Source: Arthrobacter woluwensis (GTDB lineage: Bacteria; Actinomycetota; Actinomycetes; Actinomycetales; Micrococcaceae). Taken from it: a DNA stretch of 64,000 nucleotides. The translations under genes were made by a program, and so were the position numbers. The notes under the pieces were generated by a model. It saw nothing but the letters and a program-made list of their open reading frames with translations, was not told the DNA's origin and searched no databases. This document shows, in pieces, positions 8,958 through 19,770 of this stretch (position 1 is its first letter; every line of letters begins with the position of its first letter). The stretch lies in assembly GCF_900105345.1 (NCBI RefSeq), contig NZ_FNSN01000003.1:1860001-1924000 (forward strand), written 5' to 3'.

Positions 8958-9638
8958 ATGTCCGCAACCACCGAGGCGACCACCGTGGCCGGGCTGATGG
9001 AAGAGCTTGCTGCACTGGATGATCCGCGGGCCCGTGAGGTCAACCTCCGGCACGGCGACGATCACGGCGTCAATCTCAGCAAGCTGCGGGCCATCGCGAA
9101 GCGCCTGAAGACCCAGCAGGACCTCGCCCGCGGGCTCTGGGCCACCGGCGACACCGCGGCCAGGCTGCTGTCCTTGCTGATCTGCCGTCCCAAGGACTTC
9201 AGCCGCGACGAACTCGACACCATGCTGCGCGAGGCCCGCTCCCCGAAGGTGCAGGACTGGCTGGTGAACTACGTCGTCAAGAAGTCCCCGCACACCGAGG
9301 ACCTGCGGCTCACGTGGTTCGCGGACGAGGACCCCGTGGTGGCGAGTGCGGGATGGATGCTCACGGTGGACCGGGTCGCCAAGAAGCCCGAGGGCCTGGA
9401 CCTCGACGGCCTCCTGGACACGATCGAGGGGACGATGAAGGACGCGCCGGAGCGCCTGCAGTGGGCGATGAATCACTGCCTCGCGCAGATCGGCATCGAA
9501 CATCCGGCCCTGCGGGCCCGTGCCCTGGAGATCGGGGAGCGGCTCGAAGTCCTCAAGGACTACCCCACGCCGCCGGGCTGCACCTCGCCCTTCGCTCCGG
9601 TGTGGATCACCGAGATGGTGCGCCGCAAGGAAGGCTGA
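8958..9638 (+). CDS. DNA alkylation repair protein (AlkD-like HEAT-repeat glycosylase)
   Basis: A 226-residue, largely helical protein of the AlkC/AlkD family, whose HEAT-like repeats cradle DNA and excise alkylated bases. The N-terminal HGDDHGVNLSKLRAIAKRLK and the later RSPKVQDWLVNYVVKKSPH are typical of one branch. I chose ATG 8958, preceded by ACAGGAG, over 8916, whose extra 14 residues look non-coding. The gene converges on gdhA with only 23 bases between stop codons, where a 6-base stem (9640-9645/9655-9660) could serve both. The exact lesion repaired, and whether the catalytic Asp/Trp set is complete, cannot be settled by eye. Confidence 0.8.
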   Translation: MSATTEATTVAGLMEELAALDDPRAREVNLRHGDDHGVNLSKLRAIAKRLKTQQDLARGLWATGDTAARLLSLLICRPKDFSRDELDTMLREARSPKVQDWLVNYVVKKSPHTEDLRLTWFADEDPVVASAGWMLTVDRVAKKPEGLDLDGLLDTIEGTMKDAPERLQWAMNHCLAQIGIEHPALRARALEIGERLEVLKDYPTPPGCTSPFAPVWITEMVRRKEG

Positions 9639-9661
9639 ACCGGCCGACGTCGTGGGCCGGC

Positions 9662-11373
<1,712 letters not shown>

Positions 11374-13035
11374 TTGGCATCCGAACTGTATGGGAACGCC
11401 AGGTTCTTCACCGCGGACAAACGACGGTGGGCGGAGGCCCTCCTTGTGGTCGACGGGCGGATCGCCTACGTCGGAGATCCGGAGACCGCACGGCGTCTCG
11501 CCGACGATGACGTCCGGGAGATCGATCTGGACGGCGCCACCGTGCTGCCCGGCTTCGTGGACGGGCACGCCCACGTGGTCGGCACCGGGGAAGCCGCGGC
11601 CCAGGTCGATCTCTGGGGCGCCTCGGACCTGGAAGAGATCCAGCGGCGGATCGGGGAGTGGGCTGCCGCCCATCCGGAGTCCCCGGTCATCCGGGCCCAC
11701 GGCTGGAACCATGGCGCCCTCCCGACCGGCGTGCCGGACCGGCGCCAGCTGGACGCGGTGGTCGCCGACCGTCCGGTGTTCGCCCAGGCGTACGACTTCC
11801 ACTCGATCTGGCTCAACACCGCAGCCCTGGACCTGGTGGGCATCGACGCTGAAACCCGGAACCCGCCCGGCGGCACAGTGCACCGCGACGCCGAGGGCCG
11901 CGCGACCGGGTACGTCGACGAGACCGCCATGCATCGCCTGGTCTGGCCGGTGCTGGACGAGCACGTGACGGACGCGGACCGGGACGCGGCTCTCGCCGCC
12001 GCACTGGAGAGCTACCGGCGGACGGGCGTCACCGCCACCACGGACATGGCGCTCGACGACGGCGACCTCGCCGCCATGCGGCGCGCCGAACGCGACGGCA
12101 CGCTCACCGCCCGCATCGTGGCGCACTGGCGGGTCCAGCCGACGGGTGACCTCACCCAGAACCTCGCCCAGGTCGACAAGGTCGCTGACCTGGCCGCCGA
12201 ACACCGTTCCGAATGGCTCCGGATCGCCGGGATCAAGGTCATGGTGGACGGCACCGTCGACGGCTGCACCGCCGCGCTGGGCGCACCCTACGCCGACGGG
12301 AGCAGCGCCGACCCGGTCTGGAGCCTCGAGGAGCTCGCCCCCGTCGTGGTCGCCGCGGATGCCGCCGGACTCCAGGTGGCGATGCACGCGATCGGCGACG
12401 AGGCGATCCGGATCGCGATCGCCGCCGTCGAGCGCGCGGTGACGGAGAACGGGCCGGCGCAGCGACGCCACCGGATCGAGCACCTGGAAGTGGCGGATCC
12501 TGCCGACATCGATCGTCTCGCGGCACTCGGCATCACCGCCAGCATGCAGCCCGTCCACGCCGACCCGGCCATCCAGGAGAATTGGCGGGCTCAGCTCGGG
12601 GACGCCCGCGTCGAGCGGGGCTACCCGTGGCCGGAGATGAGCGACGCCGGCGCACCTCTGGTCTTCGGCACCGACTCGCCCACCTCGCCCGAGGCCCCGC
12701 TGCCGAACATGTACGTCGCCGCCACCCGGCGCTCCGCGCTCGACCCGAGCCGCGAGGCCAATCTCCCGCGGTATGCCGTGCCGCTGACCGATTCCGTGGA
12801 ACACGCGACGCGGGACGCCGCCTGGGCCTGCGGCTCCGAGGACCGTTACGGGCGGCTCGCCGCAGGGCTCCATGCCGATTTCATCGTGCTGGACCGCGAC
12901 ATCTTCAGCGCGCCGCTCGAGAAGCTCCTGGAAGCGCGCGTGGTGCGGACCGTCGTCGGGGGCAGGACCGTGCACCTGGCGCAGGACGCGCAGGGCGACC
13001 GGCAGCGTGCCGCAGAGGACAGGATCCCGGCATGA
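11374..13035 (+). CDS. Amidohydrolase, YtcJ-like, first gene of a peptide-type ABC operon
   Basis: A 553-residue amidohydrolase of the YtcJ branch. Metal-site motifs appear in order: HxH in GFVDGHAHVVG, the Lys-containing strand IAGIKVMVDGTVDG, MHAIGDEAI, RRHRIEHLE and the Asp in FGTDSPTS. The start is TTG at 11374 with a weak AAGCAGG site. It overlaps the next permease gene by 4 bases (ATGA), so hydrolase and transporter are made together. The natural reading is that the transporter brings in an amide- or peptide-like compound which this enzyme cleaves. It differs clearly in sequence from the family member at 1758-3470 and is not a recent duplicate. Substrate unknown. Confidence 0.82.
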   Translation: MASELYGNARFFTADKRRWAEALLVVDGRIAYVGDPETARRLADDDVREIDLDGATVLPGFVDGHAHVVGTGEAAAQVDLWGASDLEEIQRRIGEWAAAHPESPVIRAHGWNHGALPTGVPDRRQLDAVVADRPVFAQAYDFHSIWLNTAALDLVGIDAETRNPPGGTVHRDAEGRATGYVDETAMHRLVWPVLDEHVTDADRDAALAAALESYRRTGVTATTDMALDDGDLAAMRRAERDGTLTARIVAHWRVQPTGDLTQNLAQVDKVADLAAEHRSEWLRIAGIKVMVDGTVDGCTAALGAPYADGSSADPVWSLEELAPVVVAADAAGLQVAMHAIGDEAIRIAIAAVERAVTENGPAQRRHRIEHLEVADPADIDRLAALGITASMQPVHADPAIQENWRAQLGDARVERGYPWPEMSDAGAPLVFGTDSPTSPEAPLPNMYVAATRRSALDPSREANLPRYAVPLTDSVEHATRDAAWACGSEDRYGRLAAGLHADFIVLDRDIFSAPLEKLLEARVVRTVVGGRTVHLAQDAQGDRQRAAEDRIPA

Positions 13036-14066
13036 GCGGACGGATCGACACCGGACAGGCCACCCCGGTCACGTCACCGGCGCCGTCCCAGGTCCGGCGC
13101 CGCGGTGCCGACTGGGGGCTGGTTCGCTTCATCGCGCAGCGGATCGGTGGCCTGCTCGCCACCCTGTTCGTCGCGAGTCTGGTGGTCTTCGGGGCGCTGT
13201 ACGCCGCGCCGGGCAACCCGCTCACGTTCCTCACCCACGGCAGGTCGCTCCCGCCCGAAGGGATCGCCCAGCTGAAAGCCCAGTACCACCTCGACGATCC
13301 GCTGTGGCTCCAGTACCTCCGGTGGCTGGGCGGCGTGCTGCACGGCGACTTCGGCACCTCGATCATCTACAACCAGCCGGTCTCCGATCTGCTGGCGGCC
13401 CGGGCCTCGAACACGGTGCTCCTGGTGGCGATGGCCGCCGTGATCGTGCTCGTCTTCGGACTGGTGATCGGGGTGTTCGCGGGCCTCAAGCCCGGCCTCG
13501 TCTCCCGGTCCACCATGGGCCTCGCGACGGCCATCATGGCCGTCCCGACGTTCGTGGCGGCAGTGCTGCTCATCCTGGTCTTCGCCGTGAATCTGGGCTG
13601 GTTCCCGGTCTTCGGGGCGGGGGCTCCGGGCCCGGACGCGGTCTACCACATGGTCCTTCCGGCACTGGCCCTGGCCCTGGCGTCGGTGGCCTTCGTGGCA
13701 CGGCTCGCTCAGGCCGCCATCCGGCAGGAGCTGCAGGCCGACCATGTGCAGACCGCCATCAGCCGGGGTCTGCCGCGCCGGTTCATCATTCAGCGGCACG
13801 TCATCCGCAACGCGGCCATGCCCGTGCTGACGGTGGCCGGCCTGACCATCGCCGGCCTCATCGCGGGCAGCGTCGTGGTGGAACAGGTGTTCCAGCTCGG
13901 CGGCTTCGGACAGTTCCTGGTGTCGAGCGTGCAGCAGAAGGACTTCCCCGTGGTCCAGGCGATCTGCCTGTTCTATGTGGGGTCCTTCATCCTGCTGAAC
14001 ACGGTCATCGACATCCTTTACTCGCTGCTCGACCCCCGCGTCTCGCTCGGAAGGAGCTCCTCATGA
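13032..14066 (+). CDS. Peptide/nickel-type ABC transporter permease (DppB/NikB family)
   Basis: A 344-residue membrane protein. A polar N-terminal tail of about 35 residues precedes FIAQRIGGLLATLFVASLVVF, the DppB-type first span. The periplasmic-loop signature LDDPLWLQYLRWLGGVLHGDFG and the EAA region RGLPRRFIIQRHVIRNAAMPVL follow, with about six spans in all. It pairs with the DppC-type permease to form the import channel. Its ATG overlaps the amidohydrolase stop (ATGA), and the same ATGA overlap joins it to the next gene. Confidence 0.9.
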   Translation: MSGRIDTGQATPVTSPAPSQVRRRGADWGLVRFIAQRIGGLLATLFVASLVVFGALYAAPGNPLTFLTHGRSLPPEGIAQLKAQYHLDDPLWLQYLRWLGGVLHGDFGTSIIYNQPVSDLLAARASNTVLLVAMAAVIVLVFGLVIGVFAGLKPGLVSRSTMGLATAIMAVPTFVAAVLLILVFAVNLGWFPVFGAGAPGPDAVYHMVLPALALALASVAFVARLAQAAIRQELQADHVQTAISRGLPRRFIIQRHVIRNAAMPVLTVAGLTIAGLIAGSVVVEQVFQLGGFGQFLVSSVQQKDFPVVQAICLFYVGSFILLNTVIDILYSLLDPRVSLGRSSS

Positions 14067-14932
14067 CCACCGCCACCGCCGACCGTCGCATGATCGCCCG
14101 GAGTGCTCGCCGTCTCCGCCGGTCCGGATCCCTCGGGCCGTCCGGCCGGATCGCGGCCGGGGTCCTGGCCGCCATCGTCCTGCTGGCCGTGCTCGGGCCC
14201 CTGCTGGCGCCGGTCGATCCCAACGCCGTCAGCCTTTCCGAGGCCTATCAGGATCCCAGCGCGGAGCACTTGCTCGGAACCGATGGCAACGGACGTGACC
14301 TGCTGGCGCGCCTCCTGGTCGGCGCCCAGACCGCGCTGCTCGGCCCGTTCCTGGTGGTGCTCGTCTCCACCGTGCTCGGCACCGCGCTCGCTCTGGCGGC
14401 CGTATGGTTCGGCGGCTGGTTCGACCAGGTGTCGGTGCGGGTGATGGATGCCGTGTTCGCCTTCCCGGGACTGTTGCTGGCCATCCTGGCGACGGCGCTC
14501 TTCGGGGCGGGTCTGACGGCGGCCATCGCGGCACTCGCCATCGCCTACATCCCGTACATCGGGCGGATCGTCCGCAGCGCGGCGCTTCGGGAACGGAATC
14601 TGCCCTATGTCGCGGCCCTGCGGGTGCAAGGCGTCCGGGGGCTCCTGATCTCCCTGCGGCATATCCTGCCGAACATCGCAGGCCTCATCGTCGCCAACGC
14701 CACCCTGGCGTTCGGATTCGCCCTCATGGACCTCGCCGGTCTCTCCTTCATCGGCCTCGGGGTGCAGCCGCCCACCGCGGACTGGGGCGCCACCGTCGGC
14801 ACCGGGATGTCGGGCATCCTCCAGGGCCACCCGGATGAGGCGCTCTTCGCGAGTGCTCTCATCGTCATCACGGTCGCCGCCGTCAACGTGCTCGGCGACC
14901 GCCTCACCGAACGCTCGGAGGCCCGCTCATGA
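14063..14932 (+). CDS. Peptide/nickel-type ABC transporter permease (DppC/NikC family)
   Basis: A 289-residue partner permease. A basic N-terminus is followed by a hydrophobic span (IAAGVLAAIVLLAVLGPLLAP). The family marker SAEHLLGTDGNGRDLLARLLVGAQTAL is present, as is the EAA loop around RNLPYVAALRVQGVRGLLISLRHILPN. ATGA overlaps on both sides show translational coupling with the DppB- and DppD-type genes. An AAGGAG site sits upstream of the ATG. Confidence 0.9.
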   Translation: MTTATADRRMIARSARRLRRSGSLGPSGRIAAGVLAAIVLLAVLGPLLAPVDPNAVSLSEAYQDPSAEHLLGTDGNGRDLLARLLVGAQTALLGPFLVVLVSTVLGTALALAAVWFGGWFDQVSVRVMDAVFAFPGLLLAILATALFGAGLTAAIAALAIAYIPYIGRIVRSAALRERNLPYVAALRVQGVRGLLISLRHILPNIAGLIVANATLAFGFALMDLAGLSFIGLGVQPPTADWGATVGTGMSGILQGHPDEALFASALIVITVAAVNVLGDRLTERSEARS

Positions 14933-16062
14933 TGTCCTTCACCACGGCCGCCACTCCGCGAGAGGCTTCCCGGCGGGCTTCCGCGGGACCGCTCCTGACC
15001 GTCGACGGACTCACCGTGAAGCTGCCCGTCGCCCACGAACTGCGGACCGTGCTCCGCGACGTCTCGTTCGAACTGGAGGAGGGCAAAGCGCTCGGACTCG
15101 TGGGTGAATCCGGGTCCGGGAAGTCCATGACCGTCCGCACGATCGCCCGGCTCCTGCCTCCCGGGGCGGAGGTCACGGGACAGGTGCGCTTCGACGGCCA
15201 GGAGGTCTTCGACCTGCGCGGCGAAGCGCTGCGCAGATACCGGGCCGGGGACGTGTCCATGATCTTCCAGGACGCCCGTGCCCACACCAATCCCGTCCGC
15301 AGGATCGGCGACTTCCTCACCGAGGCTCTGCGCACGAATCAGAGGATGCCGCGGAAAGCCGCGGAGGCACGCGCCGTCGCGCTTCTGGACGAAGTGGGCA
15401 TCCACGATCCCGAACGGCGCCTACGGCAGTTCCCGCACGAACTGAGTGGCGGGCTGCTGCAGAGGGTCATGATCGCCGCCGCGGTGGCCGTCCGGCCCCG
15501 CCTGATCCTGGCCGATGAACCGACGACGGCGCTCGACGTCACCACGCAGGCGGAGGTCATGGTGATCCTCCAGCGGATGCAGGTGGAGTACGGGATGTCG
15601 ATGCTCTTCATCACGCACGACCTGGAACTGGCCAGCGCCGTCTGCGACGACACTGTGGTGTTCTACGCGGGACAGGTCGTGGAACGTCAGGCCGCGTCGC
15701 GGCTGCACCACGACCCGTTGCATCCCTACACCGCAGCGCTCGTCCGCGCCCGGCCGGAGATCACCCATCGGGCGGATCGCCTCCCGGCGCTGCCGGGTCA
15801 CCCCACCACGGCCTACGAGGCGCCGGACGGCTGCGCCTTCGCCCCGCGCTGCCCATTCGCCGAGGAAGCGTGCCGGGCCGGGGTGCCGCCGCTCCTGCAG
15901 ATCGGCGGGCTCGGGGACAGCCGCTGCCTGAGGATGCCCGAGCTGCACGGGAAGCTGCTGGCCCGTCCGTCGGGAGCTGCGGACGCTGTCCCGGTCGTAG
16001 CCGGAGCCGTGCCCGGCGGCGACGCGCCGTCGACCGTCGAACCGGGGGAGGAGACCCTGTGA
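14929..16062 (+). CDS. Peptide/nickel-type ABC transporter ATPase (DppD/NikD family)
   Basis: A 377-residue ABC ATPase. Walker A is GESGSGKS, the signature is LSGGLLQR, Walker B is LILADEPTTALDV and the H-loop is FITHDLELA. The C-terminal oligopeptide-transporter extension carries a four-Cys-like cluster (CAFAPRCPFAEEAC...RCLRMPEL) typical of DppD/OppD. The hydrophobic residue in place of the first Gln of the signature is also seen in NikD-type proteins. A Pro/Ala-rich tail of about 35 residues follows. It overlaps the next gene by 4 bases (GTGA). Confidence 0.9.
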   Translation: MMSFTTAATPREASRRASAGPLLTVDGLTVKLPVAHELRTVLRDVSFELEEGKALGLVGESGSGKSMTVRTIARLLPPGAEVTGQVRFDGQEVFDLRGEALRRYRAGDVSMIFQDARAHTNPVRRIGDFLTEALRTNQRMPRKAAEARAVALLDEVGIHDPERRLRQFPHELSGGLLQRVMIAAAVAVRPRLILADEPTTALDVTTQAEVMVILQRMQVEYGMSMLFITHDLELASAVCDDTVVFYAGQVVERQAASRLHHDPLHPYTAALVRARPEITHRADRLPALPGHPTTAYEAPDGCAFAPRCPFAEEACRAGVPPLLQIGGLGDSRCLRMPELHGKLLARPSGAADAVPVVAGAVPGGDAPSTVEPGEETL

Positions 16063-16868
16063 GCACCACACCACTGCTCGTCGTCGAGCAGCTGACCAAG
16101 AAGTTCGGCAAAGGACGCCACGAGGCCACCGCGGTCGCGGGAGTCGGTTTCGAACTGCGGGAGGGCGGTTCGCTGGGCATCGTGGGGGAGTCGGGGTCCG
16201 GCAAGACCACCACGGCTCGGATGATCATCGGCCTGGAGGAGCCCACGGAAGGGCGGATCCTGTTCCGCGGAGAGGATCGCACCCGGCCGGCCCGGACGGT
16301 CCGTGAGCTGCGCGCCCGCGGACGGAACATCCAGATCGTCTTCCAAGACCCGTACACGTCGCTCGACCGCCGCCAGAGGATCGGGGACTGCCTCGCCGAG
16401 GTGCTCGGCATCCACTTCCGGCTCGACCGGGCGGAGACCACGAAACGGGTGCGGGAGCTCGGCGAGCTCGTGGGCCTGGACGAACGCCAGCTGAACGCCC
16501 TGCCGAAGGCTCTGTCCGGCGGGCAGCGGCAGCGCGTGGCCATCGCCCGGGCACTCGCCGCCGAACCGGAGATCCTCATCCTCGATGAGGCCGTCTCCGC
16601 CCTCGACGTCTCCATCCAGGCGCAGATCCTCAATCTGCTCTCCGACATCCGCGAGGAACGGGGCGTGAGCTACCTGTTCATCAGCCACGACCTCGCGGTC
16701 ATCCGCCAAGTGTGCGACGACACGATCGTCATGCGGCATGGCGCGGTGGTCGAGCACGGCCCCACCGCCGACGTGCTCGACCGTCCACAGCATCCCTACA
16801 CCCGCCTCCTGCGTGACAGTGTTCCGCGCGAGGGCTGGGATCCCGTCACCGTCTCAGCGCGGTCCTGA
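16059..16868 (+). CDS. Peptide/nickel-type ABC transporter ATPase (DppF/NikE family)
   Basis: A 269-residue second ATPase that heterodimerises with the preceding one. Walker A is GESGSGKT, the Q-loop is QIVFQDPYTSLDRR, the signature is LSGGQRQR, Walker B is ILILDEAVSALDV and the H-loop is FISHDLAVI. It is shorter than most DppF proteins and lacks the Cys-rich tail, as in NikE. The start is GTG at 16059, overlapping the previous stop, with a GGGGGAGGAG tract upstream. The DEAVSALD variant supports the Nik/Dpp group but does not prove nickel transport; the amidohydrolase in the operon argues for an organic substrate. Confidence 0.9.
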   Translation: MSTTPLLVVEQLTKKFGKGRHEATAVAGVGFELREGGSLGIVGESGSGKTTTARMIIGLEEPTEGRILFRGEDRTRPARTVRELRARGRNIQIVFQDPYTSLDRRQRIGDCLAEVLGIHFRLDRAETTKRVRELGELVGLDERQLNALPKALSGGQRQRVAIARALAAEPEILILDEAVSALDVSIQAQILNLLSDIREERGVSYLFISHDLAVIRQVCDDTIVMRHGAVVEHGPTADVLDRPQHPYTRLLRDSVPREGWDPVTVSARS

Positions 16869-16898
16869 TTTCTGCACCACCCTTCTCAAGGAGCCACC

Positions 16899-18557
16899 AT
16901 GCACCATCCCTCCACCCTCAGCCCGCGCCGCCGCGGCGCATCGGCGGTAGCCATCGGCCTGATCGCCGTCGCGGCTCTCGCCGGTTGCAGCAGCAAAGCC
17001 GTGCAGACGACGACGTCGGGCACGGACGGCGGCCTGACCACGCTCACCCCCGCGGGCGCGGCCGACGTCGACAAGGTCACCTGGAACGTCTTCCAGGGCG
17101 AACCGCAGACCGTCGATCCCTTCCACGCCGCCGACTACACCCCGAACATGATCAACTCGAACATGTGCGAGAGCCTGCTCCAGCAGACCCCCGACTTCCA
17201 GATCAAGCCGGGCCTGGCGAAGACCTTCACAAACCCGGACCCGCTCACCTGGGTCTATGAGCTGCGGGACGACGTCACCTTCTGGGACGGCACCCCGATG
17301 ACCGCGGACGACGTGGCCTACAGCCTCGACGTGAATCTGAAGGACAAGACCTCCTTCTACAACTACCTTTACGCGAACGTCGCCTCCGTGGCGAAGAGCG
17401 GCGAGCACCAGGTGACCGTCAAGCTCAGCAAGCCCGACTATCTGTTCAACGAGGAGATGGCCAGCTCCGCAGGTGTCGTGGTGGAGAAGGCGTTCCATCA
17501 GAAGGCCGGGAAGAAGTTCGGCTCGCCGGACACGGGGCTCATGTGCACGGGGCCGTACCGCTTCACCCAGTGGAAGCAGGGCCAGTCGATCTCCGCGACC
17601 CGCTACGACGAGTACTGGAACAAGGACCTCAAGCCCAAGGTCCAGCAGATCGACTTCACGTTCCTGACCGATGACAACGCGATCACCTCGGGGCTGCTCG
17701 CCGGGCAGATCGACGGCACCTATAACGTGCCCACCTCCGGCGCCGCCCAGCTGAAGGCCTCCTCGGCCGGCAAGTACTACGTGGGCGCAGCGCCCCTGGA
17801 GACGACGCTCGTGGTCGCCAACCCGAAGGGCGCCTTGGCGAACACCAACGTCCGCAAGGCGCTGCAGCTGGCGATCGACTGGAAGGGCATCGGGCAGACC
17901 GTCTACGGCGGCCTGGGCACCCCGAGCAAGCTGCAGACGCCGCCGTCGGTGTACGGCTTCGCGAAGGATGAGCTGAACAAGCTCGCCGGCACGGTCACTT
18001 CGGACGGCACGGCTCAGATCGAGAAGGCCAAGGCACTGCTCGCCGACGTCCCGGCGGAGGTGAAGGCGAAGGAGATCACGCTCGTGGTCCCGGCGCAGGC
18101 CGAGACCCAACAGCTCGGGGTGTCGATCAAAGACTCCGCGGACAAGATCGGCCTGAAGTTCAAGCTCAACGTGGTCCCGGCCACCGGGTACTCGAACTAC
18201 CTGTACGACCCGGCCACCCGCGGCTCCACCGACCTGCTCTACACGCAGTTCTGGCCGGGCATCCCCAACCCGCTCGACTGGCTCGCCACCACCGCGGTGA
18301 CCGGGGGAACGTTCAACCAGTCCGGCTACGACGGCATCGACACCCTCTTCGCCCAAGCCCGCGCCACGAAGGATCCGGCGCAGCGTGCCGCCGTCGTGGC
18401 ACAGGCGGAGAAGAAGCTGCTCGACGAGATGACCCCGATGTTCCCCGGCGTGGAGCTCCGCAACGATGTGTGGATGAACAACCGCATCACCGGCGCTCCG
18501 GCGTCGTTCGACTACGTCTACTACCCGTGGGCGGCACATCTGGGCGGGACCAAGTAG
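16899..18557 (+). CDS. Peptide/nickel-type ABC transporter substrate-binding lipoprotein (family 5)
   Basis: A 552-residue extracellular solute-binding protein. A twin-Arg-like basic start (SPRRRGAS) and a hydrophobic segment lead to the lipobox LAGC with the lipid-carrying Cys at residue 30. The mature part has the family 5 signatures EPQTVDPFHAADYTPNMI, TWVYELRDDVTFWDGTPMTADDV and a later VRKALQLAIDW. It captures the substrate outside the membrane for the DppBCDF-type importer encoded upstream, 30 bases away with its own AAGGAG site. It is the last gene of the operon; a 15-base-pair hairpin follows at 18605. The substrate is not predictable by eye. Confidence 0.92.
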   Translation: MHHPSTLSPRRRGASAVAIGLIAVAALAGCSSKAVQTTTSGTDGGLTTLTPAGAADVDKVTWNVFQGEPQTVDPFHAADYTPNMINSNMCESLLQQTPDFQIKPGLAKTFTNPDPLTWVYELRDDVTFWDGTPMTADDVAYSLDVNLKDKTSFYNYLYANVASVAKSGEHQVTVKLSKPDYLFNEEMASSAGVVVEKAFHQKAGKKFGSPDTGLMCTGPYRFTQWKQGQSISATRYDEYWNKDLKPKVQQIDFTFLTDDNAITSGLLAGQIDGTYNVPTSGAAQLKASSAGKYYVGAAPLETTLVVANPKGALANTNVRKALQLAIDWKGIGQTVYGGLGTPSKLQTPPSVYGFAKDELNKLAGTVTSDGTAQIEKAKALLADVPAEVKAKEITLVVPAQAETQQLGVSIKDSADKIGLKFKLNVVPATGYSNYLYDPATRGSTDLLYTQFWPGIPNPLDWLATTAVTGGTFNQSGYDGIDTLFAQARATKDPAQRAAVVAQAEKKLLDEMTPMFPGVELRNDVWMNNRITGAPASFDYVYYPWAAHLGGTK

Positions 18558-18604
18558 TCCCACCCCTCAGGCCCGGCCGCACTGGGGAGGGCGCGCCGCG
18601 CTGA

Positions 18605-18639
18605 AAGGGCCCCGGAACCATGGAGGTTCCGGGGCCCTT
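18605..18639 (+). terminator. Strong terminator hairpin after the amidohydrolase-ABC operon
   Basis: A perfect 15-base-pair stem (18605-18619 with 18625-18639) and a 5-base loop lie 47 bases after the binding-protein stop. The sequence after the stem is only modestly T-rich. Confidence 0.75.
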
Positions 18640-18666
18640 CGGCGTTGTCACGCTGTCCCGCAACGG

Positions 18667-18729
18667 AAAACCCCCGGCTTCGTGGACCACCCACGGAAAT
18701 TTCCGTGGGTCACCCATCAAGCCGGGGGT
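18667..18729 (-). terminator. Nested double hairpin terminator of the leftward Ohr/oxidoreductase operon
   Basis: An 11-base-pair outer stem (18670-18680 with 18719-18729) encloses a perfect 22-base palindrome (18689-18710). Read on the minus strand, the outer arm is followed directly by TTTTCC, a proper U-tract position. It ends the leftward operon and faces the hairpin at 18605-18639. Confidence 0.75.
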
Positions 18730-18744
18730 CGAACCGCTGGAGTG

Positions 18745-19755
18745 TCAGATGCGGACGAGCATCTTGCCGGTGTTGGCACCGCGCATCATGGAGAGGAACG
18801 CCTCGACGGTGTTCTCGACGCCGTCCACGATCGTCTCGTCATAACTGATGAGGCCCTCGCTGAACCAGCCGTTCATCCGCTCGGAGAACTCCTGGCCGAG
18901 GTGCAGGTAGGAGCCGAGGGTGAAGCCCTGGAGCCGCAGGCCGCGGGTGATCAGATTGGCCATGTTGTCCGGACCCGGTGTGCGCTCCGTGGTGTTGTAC
19001 GCGGAGATCGCGCCGCAGAGGGCTGCCCGGCCGCCGTCGTTGAACGCGTCCAGCGCGGCTTCGAGGTGGTCCCCGCCGACGTTGTCGAAGTAGACGTCGA
19101 TGCCCTCCGGTGCGGCGGCCGCGAGGAGTTCGCGCACGTCGCCGTCCTTGTAGTTGAACGCGGCGTCGTAGCCGTACTTCTCGGTCAGCAGGGCGACCTT
19201 CTCGGGCGATCCGGCGGAGCCGATGACGCGCTTGGCGCCCAGGAGCTTGGCGATCTGGCCTGCCGCGGTGCCGACGGCGCCGGCAGCGCCGGAGATGAAG
19301 ACGGTCTCGCCTTCCTTGAGGCTCGCGATCTCGGTGAGGCCCACGTAGGCGGTGAGACCGGTCATGCCGAGGATGTGCAGACGCAGGGAGAGGGGCACGC
19401 CCGGGATCTCGGGAACGGCGCGGAAGGTCTCGGCGGCATCCTGGACGCCGTCCATCCAGCCATGCTGGTGCAGCACCACCGTGCCGACGGGCAGATCCTC
19501 GGAGGCGGACTCCACCACGCGACCGATGGCGCCACCCGCGATCGCCTCGCCCAGGGGATAGGGGGCGACGTAGCTGCGGGTGTCGTTCATCCGGCCGCGC
19601 ATGTACGGATCCACGGAGATGAACTCATTGCGGACGCGGACCTGACCGGGCTCGAGCGCGGGGTGGGTGACGGTCGCGGTGTTGAAGTCCTCCGGCACGG
19701 GCCAGCCTTCGGGGCGACGTGCGAGCTGGATCTCGGTGGTGGTGAAGTCAGTCAT
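18745..19755 (-). CDS. NADP-dependent oxidoreductase, zinc-independent MDR family (CurA/alkenal reductase-like)
   Basis: A 336-residue medium-chain dehydrogenase/reductase of the leukotriene B4 dehydrogenase/CurA group, which reduces activated C=C bonds with NADPH. The N-terminal GroES-like domain contains RNEFISVDPYMRGRMND. The Rossmann motif is ISGAAGAVGTAAGQIAKLLGAKRV, followed by PEGIDVYFDNVGGDHLEAAL. No structural or catalytic zinc ligands are visible, as expected for this branch. It has a GGAAGGAAC ribosome site. It is the third gene after ohr and the DUF1304 gene, 15 bases downstream, consistent with removing reactive carbonyls produced by lipid peroxidation. Confidence 0.88.
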   Translation of the reverse strand: MTDFTTTEIQLARRPEGWPVPEDFNTATVTHPALEPGQVRVRNEFISVDPYMRGRMNDTRSYVAPYPLGEAIAGGAIGRVVESASEDLPVGTVVLHQHGWMDGVQDAAETFRAVPEIPGVPLSLRLHILGMTGLTAYVGLTEIASLKEGETVFISGAAGAVGTAAGQIAKLLGAKRVIGSAGSPEKVALLTEKYGYDAAFNYKDGDVRELLAAAAPEGIDVYFDNVGGDHLEAALDAFNDGGRAALCGAISAYNTTERTPGPDNMANLITRGLRLQGFTLGSYLHLGQEFSERMNGWFSEGLISYDETIVDGVENTVEAFLSMMRGANTGKMLVRI

Positions 19756-19770
19756 GGGGTTCCTTCCGGG

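Noticed and set aside
9640-9660. 6-bp stem between the convergent AlkD-like and gdhA genes as a bidirectional terminator
   Set aside because: The stem is short and lacks T-runs on either strand, so it is too weak to list as a feature.
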